Shown piece by piece: positions 59,095-64,000 of a DNA stretch of 64,000 bases. Made by a program: the position numbers and the translations under genes. The first letter of the stretch is position 1. Every line of letters begins with the position of its first letter. This DNA comes from Desulfovibrio sp. JC022 (lineage in GTDB: Bacteria; Desulfobacterota; Desulfovibrionia; Desulfovibrionales; Desulfovibrionaceae): contig NZ_VOPZ01000005.1 of assembly GCF_010470665.1 (NCBI RefSeq), forward strand, positions 152,384-216,383. Reading direction: 5' to 3'. A model generated the notes under the pieces. That model worked only from the letters and a program-made list of their open reading frames with translations. It ran no database searches and was not told the DNA's origin.

Positions 59095-60001
59095 TCTTTT
59101 TTTGATCAGCTATCAGCTCCGCGGGTAATTGCTTGGACCGGCTCCACTGCTTGGGAGACTGACCGAACATGCGTTTGAACTCCCGGCTGAATTGCGAAGA
59201 ACTCGCATAGCCCACATCCAAGGCCGCTTCGCTCACATTCATTCCCCCGGCAATATTCATGGCTGCGTTGTTCAGCCGCATGGACTTCACAAACTGAATG
59301 GGCGACATGTTGGTGGCCTGCTTGAATTTGCGGTGAAACACGGCCCGGCTCATTCCCACCTGTGAGGCCAAATCTTCAATGGTGACCGCCTTCCCAAGAC
59401 TGGAAGACAAATACTTAATCGCCCGAGCAATTTCGTTACCCACTCCAAAGGCACGCCTTGTGGAATCACCCGCATCCCCTTTTAATATGGCGTAATAAAC
59501 TTCCCGAAGCCGACCGTCCCCAAGTATCGCCGTATCCGCCGGGCTGTCCCCCAATTGCAGCAGCCGCAACACTGCTTCTGTGAATGATTCATCCCAGCGG
59601 GCAAGCTCAATCCCCTGCGGAAGCGGTCCGTTTTTGGGTTTTCGAATGGCCCCGGCGGCGTTTTCCATTTCAATCGCCAGTTCGGTCATCACTCTCGTAT
59701 CCAAAGATATATACACTCCAAGGAGCGGGTTTTCCGGCGAAGCTGCGGGCGCACCGGCCTCCACCGGCATAGACATGGAACAACACAGATAGCGACTGCT
59801 GTCGTATATATATGACTTACCATCAAAAATAGCTTCCTTGGCCCCGTTCACAATGGCTACCACGGTTGGTTCGTAAACCGCAGGGGCGCAGGGCAGTGAG
59901 TGGGTAACCCGGAAAATCTGCACTCCCTTCACTCCGGTTTCCACCAGACCATCCGCGCCAAGCCTATCTTTAATGAGTTCTTTTATTTGCTGTCTGCTCA
60001 T
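59069..60001 (-). CDS. AraC-family transcriptional regulator (AraC_N type)
   Basis: A 310-aa regulator with N-terminal AraC_N domain (about 1-190; GVQIFRVTHSLPCAPAVYEP and PLLGVYISLD) and C-terminal double helix-turn-helix (about 200-300; LASQVGMSRAVFHRKFKQATNMSP, split here as LASQVGMSRAVFHRKFK and ATNMSPIQFVKS, then DVGYASSSQFSREFKRMFG). The first domain binds a ligand, often small and aromatic, but unknown here. The start is uncertain: ATG 60001 is favoured, ATG 60049 adds 16 residues, and neither has a good ribosome-binding site. It is divergent from the flavodoxin-ferredoxin gene, the usual target layout. Confidence 0.88.
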   Translation of the reverse strand: MSRQQIKELIKDRLGADGLVETGVKGVQIFRVTHSLPCAPAVYEPTVVAIVNGAKEAIFDGKSYIYDSSRYLCCSMSMPVEAGAPAASPENPLLGVYISLDTRVMTELAIEMENAAGAIRKPKNGPLPQGIELARWDESFTEAVLRLLQLGDSPADTAILGDGRLREVYYAILKGDAGDSTRRAFGVGNEIARAIKYLSSSLGKAVTIEDLASQVGMSRAVFHRKFKQATNMSPIQFVKSMRLNNAAMNIAGGMNVSEAALDVGYASSSQFSREFKRMFGQSPKQWSRSKQLPAELIADQKKIKKKLDIK

Positions 60002-60063
60002 GCAATCTACGTAGCACTGCAAAACACACAATTCAACCAAGCGATACAATTGGGCATGTTTTC

Positions 60064-60076
60064 GCGATTATATCGC
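60064..60076. promoter_or_regulatory. Small dyad in the AraC/EFR1 divergent region
   Basis: GCGAT-TAT-ATCGC, a 5-bp dyad in the gap between the AraC-family gene and the flavodoxin-ferredoxin gene, 120 bases before the latter. It is a candidate regulator site with little support. Confidence 0.3.
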
Positions 60077-60195
60077 CTAGTTTTGTATGGTGTTGATAGC
60101 TATGTTCTTTTTAGAGAAAAAGAAAAACACCTCTCTCACAAGCAAGCAGCCATTAAGTATGTTGTTTCGGCTGCAATTATTTGAAAGGAGAAATA

Positions 60196-60996
60196 ATGAA
60201 AGTTTTATATTTTTCAGCAACCGGCAACAGTCTGTATATTGCAAAATCAATCGGCGGAGAATTATGTTCCATTCCTCAAATGGTTAAAGAGGGAACCTAT
60301 GAGTTTACGGATGAAAAGATCGGCATTATCTTTCCACTTCATGCATGGTCAGTTCCTCCATATATCGTTGATTTTTTGAAGAAAGCGACATTCAACTGTG
60401 ATTATCTTTTTGCAGTTGTAACCTACGGGATTTATTCCGGTGCCGTGGCTAAGCATCTGTCCGATATAGCAGATGAAGCCGGGTTCGGGTTCTCTTACAT
60501 CAGCCGAATCAGGATGGTGGATAATTACCTGCCCACTTTTGATATGAAGAAACAGGTCGCAAAGGAACCCAAAAAACAGATTGAAAAACATTTGGAAGCC
60601 ATAAAATCTGATATTGCCGCCTCAAAAAAGGGAACATTGAAAGAAAACTGCTTCGATAAAGCGGCAATGAATTATATGTTTAGACGAGATGGCAAACCTT
60701 TTAATAAAAAAAGATTGAAAGTCCATGTCGTTGGTGAAGGGATTGAAAACTATGTTTTTGTGGAAGACAGCTGCACCCAGTGCGGGGTTTGCGCCAGCGT
60801 ATGCCCGGTTAACAACATAGAAATGGACATGAAAAATGGGAAAATAGCTTTAAGTGACAAATGCTTCATGTGCTTTGCCTGTGTCCATAATTGTCCATCA
60901 AACGCAATTCATATCAAAGGTGAAGTTAGCAGTGCCAGATTCAGGAATAGTCATGTTACGTTAAAAGAAATCATTCACTCCAATAACCAAGTCTAA
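60196..60996 (+). CDS. EFR1-type flavodoxin-ferredoxin protein
   Basis: A 266-aa cytoplasmic electron carrier. The N-terminal flavodoxin-like domain starts MKVLYFSATGNSLYIAK, where SATGNS fits the FMN loop better than in its paralog at 27683. It ends with two [4Fe-4S] motifs, CTQCGVCASVCP and CFMCFACVHNCP. ATG 60196 with AAAGGAG is the start; a frame five codons longer overlaps that site. The gene is more AT-rich than the surrounding region and divergent from the AraC-family regulator, which probably controls it. The FISUMP gene follows ten bases later. Confidence 0.88.
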   Translation: MKVLYFSATGNSLYIAKSIGGELCSIPQMVKEGTYEFTDEKIGIIFPLHAWSVPPYIVDFLKKATFNCDYLFAVVTYGIYSGAVAKHLSDIADEAGFGFSYISRIRMVDNYLPTFDMKKQVAKEPKKQIEKHLEAIKSDIAASKKGTLKENCFDKAAMNYMFRRDGKPFNKKRLKVHVVGEGIENYVFVEDSCTQCGVCASVCPVNNIEMDMKNGKIALSDKCFMCFACVHNCPSNAIHIKGEVSSARFRNSHVTLKEIIHSNNQV

Positions 60997-61006
60997 GAGT
61001 TGGTTA

Positions 61007-61687
61007 ATGAAGAAACTATTGCTATTTATAGGAGTCATTATGTCTATTCCTGCTATGTTGTCTGCAAATGAAAGAAATATATCAGAAAGTACTGTTCAAG
61101 ATGCAGAAGGAAACACCTACCGTACTGTGCAAATCGGGAATCAAACGTGGTTTGCCGAAAATCTCAGGAGCACAAGGTTTCGGGACGGTTCAAAAATACC
61201 GACTGCCTTTATCCCGAATGACGAAGAAGAGAATCTTCTGAAATATGGCAGGTTGTATGACTGGCGCGATGTGTCTGATGAACGAAATATCTGCCCTGTC
61301 GGGTGGAGAGTAGCAACGGATGTGGATTGGAAAGAACTGGAGAAAACAATCGGCATGGCTGAAGAGGATATAGATAAGAAAGGATGGAGAGGGGATGGTC
61401 TTGCTATTACTCTTAAAGAAGTCCAGCCTGATACAATGTTCAGTAAATTTGACCAGTCACAAGTCAATAAGTTTAAATTTTCTGTGCGGCCTGCCGGAAT
61501 TAAATGGAAACGTTGGTATTTTGTTCAAGGAATGTATACCGAGTTCTGGACAGCCAGCGAGGCGACAGAGGCAAAAGCTTACAATAGGACCTTTGCCCAC
61601 TCATGCTGGAACTGGCATAAAGGTAAGATTTACCGTAGCACTTTATCAAAAGATTATATGTTTTCAGTTAGATGTATAAAAGATTAA
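61007..61687 (+). CDS. FISUMP-domain secreted protein
   Basis: A 226-aa exported protein. The signal peptide (about 1-20, ending LSA) precedes a Fibrobacter-succinogenes-major-paralogous (FISUMP) domain: DAEGNTYRTVQIGNQTWFAENL, split here as DAEGNTYRTV and IGNQTWFAENL, then GRLYDWRDV, CPVGWRVAT and a Trp-rich ending. The FISUMP fold is related to C-type lectins, and its function is largely unknown. It follows the flavodoxin-ferredoxin gene by ten bases in an AT-rich pair. The combination with a cytoplasmic Fe-S protein is odd and may reflect joint transfer. Confidence 0.85.
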   Translation: MKKLLLFIGVIMSIPAMLSANERNISESTVQDAEGNTYRTVQIGNQTWFAENLRSTRFRDGSKIPTAFIPNDEEENLLKYGRLYDWRDVSDERNICPVGWRVATDVDWKELEKTIGMAEEDIDKKGWRGDGLAITLKEVQPDTMFSKFDQSQVNKFKFSVRPAGIKWKRWYFVQGMYTEFWTASEATEAKAYNRTFAHSCWNWHKGKIYRSTLSKDYMFSVRCIKD

Positions 61688-61715
61688 TATATTGGGTTCC
61701 AGATCGACTGACAAA

Positions 61716-61754
61716 GCCCGCAATATTCATGGAAGATATTGCGGGCCTATTTTC
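61716..61754. terminator. Bidirectional terminator between FISUMP and tex genes
   Basis: GCCCGCAATAT / ATATTGCGGGC stem (11 bp) with a 9-base loop, then CTATTTTC. Between convergent genes. Confidence 0.8.
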
Positions 61755-63905
61755 TTACATATCAGACTGACGCATGCTCAGCGAAATCCGTTTACGCTGA
61801 ATATCCACTTCCAAGACTTTAACCTTTACGGCCTGCCCCGGATGAACCACCGTTGCCGGATCGCGCACAAATTCATCAGCAAGACGGCTGATATGAGCCA
61901 ACCCATCCTGATGCACCCCGATATCCACAAAAGCCCCGAAGGCGGTGACATTGGTCACAATACCGTTAAGGATCATGCCCTCGCGCAAATCTGAAACTTC
62001 CTTTACGGAATCATCAAAACGCACAGCCTCGAACTGCTTACGTGGATCACGGCCCGGTTTTTCAAGCTCTTTCATGATATCTTCAAGGGTGGGCAACCCC
62101 AGATCATCAGAAACATAATCTTCTAAATTGACCTTACCGCGCAACTCACCGGACTTGATAAGTTCGGCAACATCCGCGCCGAGATCCTTGGCAATCCCGG
62201 CTACAGCCTTGTAGCGTTCCGGGTGAACAGCAGTGCAGTCCAGCGGATTCTTGGCCCCGCGAATACGCAGGAATCCCGCGCATTGTTCAAAAGCCTTGGG
62301 TCCGAGACGGGGAACTTTGAGCAATTCCCGGCGAGAATTGAACGGCCCGTTCTCCTCACGAAATTTAATGACATTGGCGGCCAAAACCGGCCCCAGCCCG
62401 GAAACGGATTGTAAAAGCCTTGCGCTGGCAGTGTTCAACTCCACACCGACCATGTTAACGCAGGATTCGACCACCCTGCCGAGGCTTTCAGCCAAGCCCT
62501 TCTGATCCACATCATGCTGATACTGGCCCACACCGATGGATTTGGGATCAATCTTAACCAGCTCAGCCAGCGGGTCCATGAGCCTGCGCCCGATGGATAC
62601 CGCTCCGCGCACAGTGATGTCGTAATCCGGGAATTCCTCACGGGCAATTTCCGAAGCGGAATAGACTGAGGCCCCGGATTCGTTGACCATGATCACCTGA
62701 ATGGATTTATCCAAGCCCAGCTCTTTAACAAACTGCTCGGTCTCGCGTCCGGCAGTTCCGTTACCGATAGCCACGGCTTCGATGTCATATTTTTCCACCA
62801 GCCCGCTAACTATACGCGCGGCCTCTTTCTTCTTGCCCTCGGAAGTAACCGGATAAATGGTATCATTATGCAGTAGGGTTCCCTGTGCATCAAGGCAGAT
62901 CAGCTTAGCTCCGGTACGGAAACCCGGATCAAGGGCCAGCACCCGCTTACCACCCAAGGGCGGAGAGAGCAGAATTTCACGCAAATTTGCGGCAAAAATA
63001 TTGATAGCTTCGGTATCGGCCTTTTCCAGCAGCACCCCGCGCAGCTCGGTCTCCATCTGCGGAGCCAGCAGCCGTTTATAACTGTCAGTCGCAGCCAGCT
63101 GCACCTGTTTGGACGACGCAGAATTAGAGCGGACCAGTTTACGATGCAGAATGTCTAATGCATCATCTTCTTCCGGGCGGATGGATACCTTTAAAAACTT
63201 ATCCCGCTCGCCACGAAACAAAGCCAGAATTCGATGACCAGCAGCTCGCTTGGCAGGTTCACGCCAATCAAACCAATCCCGGAACTTGGAAGCTTTGTCT
63301 TTATTTTCATCGGCCTGTGCCGCCTTGGTGGGCTTGGATTCGATCAAAGCCTTACGCTCAAACAAAGAACGCACGGCCTCGCGGGTAACCGTGTTTTCAG
63401 CAATCTTTTCAGCAATAATATCGCGCGCACCCGCCAGAGCATCATCCACGGACTCCACGCCCTTTTCCGCTGAAACAAAGCCCTGCGCTTCCTGAACGGG
63501 GTCGCATTTCTGGGCAAAAAGTTTATAGGCCAGCGGCTCAAGCCCTTTCTGGATCGCGGCCTGTCCTTTTGTCTTACGTTTTTGCTTGTACGGCAGGTAC
63601 AGATCCTCAAGCTGGCGCATGGTCTCAGCACCATCAATCTTCTTGCGCAGACCATCATCCAGCTTGCCCTGTTCATCAATGGACTTAAGTACGCTTTCGC
63701 GCCTTTTATCCAGCTCCTTCAGTTTTCCCAAAAGGTCACTGACCGCAGCAACCGCAACCTCATCAAGGCTTCCGGTAGCTTCTTTGCGGTAACGGGAAAT
63801 AAAAGGAATAGTCGCGCCCTCATCAAGAAGGTCCACAACAGATTTTACATTATTAGATGGAATACTCAGTTCAGACGAGATACGAGAAATATTTTTTGAA
63901 TTCAT
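61755..63905 (-). CDS. tex: Tex-family RNA-binding transcription accessory protein
   Basis: A 716-aa Tex protein, within the usual length of about 720-790. It starts MNSKNISRISSELSIPSNNVKSV, read here as MNSKNISRISSELS followed by the Tex_N domain (FISRYRKEATG). A YqgF/RNase H-like domain has LALDPGFRTGAKL and AVAIGNGTAGRETEQF. Helix-hairpin-helix motifs, including VSGLGPVLAANVIKFREENG, come next. A C-terminal S1 domain (GMILNGIVTNVTAFGAFVDIGV and DGLAHIS) ends the protein. It binds RNA/single-stranded nucleic acid and affects transcription or stress survival. It is a single gene, convergent with the FISUMP gene. Confidence 0.95.
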   Translation of the reverse strand: MNSKNISRISSELSIPSNNVKSVVDLLDEGATIPFISRYRKEATGSLDEVAVAAVSDLLGKLKELDKRRESVLKSIDEQGKLDDGLRKKIDGAETMRQLEDLYLPYKQKRKTKGQAAIQKGLEPLAYKLFAQKCDPVQEAQGFVSAEKGVESVDDALAGARDIIAEKIAENTVTREAVRSLFERKALIESKPTKAAQADENKDKASKFRDWFDWREPAKRAAGHRILALFRGERDKFLKVSIRPEEDDALDILHRKLVRSNSASSKQVQLAATDSYKRLLAPQMETELRGVLLEKADTEAINIFAANLREILLSPPLGGKRVLALDPGFRTGAKLICLDAQGTLLHNDTIYPVTSEGKKKEAARIVSGLVEKYDIEAVAIGNGTAGRETEQFVKELGLDKSIQVIMVNESGASVYSASEIAREEFPDYDITVRGAVSIGRRLMDPLAELVKIDPKSIGVGQYQHDVDQKGLAESLGRVVESCVNMVGVELNTASARLLQSVSGLGPVLAANVIKFREENGPFNSRRELLKVPRLGPKAFEQCAGFLRIRGAKNPLDCTAVHPERYKAVAGIAKDLGADVAELIKSGELRGKVNLEDYVSDDLGLPTLEDIMKELEKPGRDPRKQFEAVRFDDSVKEVSDLREGMILNGIVTNVTAFGAFVDIGVHQDGLAHISRLADEFVRDPATVVHPGQAVKVKVLEVDIQRKRISLSMRQSDM

Positions 63906-63907
63906 AT

Positions 63908-64000
63908 GATAAGGACTTTGATGCGCTAAAAGTGAAGCGTAATAAAAAGTTTTGAGGGGATGGGGTCTAGGGAAGGGGAACTTTTCCCAAAAGTTCCCCT
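63908..64000. repeat. Dispersed intergenic repeat, partial copy F at right edge
   Basis: GATGCGCTAAAAG and GTAATAAAAAGTTTTGAGGGG, read as AATAAAAAGTTTTGA, followed by the hairpin GGGGAACTTTT / AAAAGTTCCCC. It resembles copies B, C and D; the repeat is cut by the window end. Confidence 0.65.

Overview
The window looks like chromosomal DNA of a sulfate-reducing deltaproteobacterium of the Desulfovibrionales, most like the marine Maridesulfovibrio/Desulfovibrio group. The strongest evidence is a complete hmcABCDEF operon (a 16-heme cytochrome and its transmembrane redox complex) followed by the Rrf1/Rrf2-type regulators first described beside hmc in Desulfovibrio. Moderate GC, dense PAS-domain kinases, and abundant CxxCH and [4Fe-4S] proteins fit that group. 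This assignment is inference from gene content. No rRNA, CRISPR array, insertion sequence or prophage was seen.

Layout. 1-2.1 kb: an AT-rich pentapeptide-repeat gene running off the left edge, then tRNA-Pro(GGG) and tRNA-Thr(GGT). 2.1-5.3 kb: yeast-type cytosine deaminase, MFS transporter, LysE-type exporter, aspartate/glutamate racemase. 5.3-18.9 kb: the hmc locus. A 600-bp upstream region carries palindromic ACCT/AGGT elements, followed by hmcA-F, a universal stress protein, two receiver-only response regulators, a receiver-PAS kinase, the Fe-S regulator Rrf2 and a membrane kinase with heme-c-like motifs in its sensor domain. 19-20.1 kb: pnuC with a nicotinamide riboside kinase-like gene. 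20.4-26.4 kb: a Dpp/Opp peptide ABC transporter. 26.4-31.2 kb: small hypotheticals, a flavodoxin-ferredoxin protein and a MobA-MoeA fusion. 31.4-36.8 kb: PIN-PhoH ATPase, a DnaA-like protein lacking the AAA+ domain, a divergent DnaA, a 980-bp AT-rich gap with a palindromic cluster of DnaA boxes, and thyX. 37-49 kb: typA, sensor kinase, asparaginase, a minus-strand run (STAS protein, Leu/Ile/Val-type binding protein, leucyl aminopeptidase, parvulin), a ferredoxin-like protein and an HD-GYP regulator. 49-64 kb: cyclophilin, DUF401 permease, a TMTC-like protein with a GT2 glycosyltransferase, DDAH, methyltransferase, CbiQ/CbiO, a 3D-domain lipoprotein, a Cys-rich protein, an AraC regulator divergent from a flavodoxin-ferredoxin gene and a FISUMP protein, and tex.

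How it works together. Hmc links periplasmic cytochrome c/hydrogen electrons to the membrane and cytoplasmic HdrD-like chemistry. The genes after it read like a redox-sensing control module: an Fe-S Rrf2 repressor, two kinases sharing a Cys3 motif in a PAS domain, and heme-like motifs in one sensor. The observations most worth following up are the AAA-less DnaA paralog next to a divergent DnaA and its box cluster, the Cys3-PAS/heme kinases, the unknown C-terminal domain of the pentapeptide protein, and two dispersed intergenic repeat families. Several starts were set by ribosome-binding sites rather than by the longest reading frame; this is stated in the entries.
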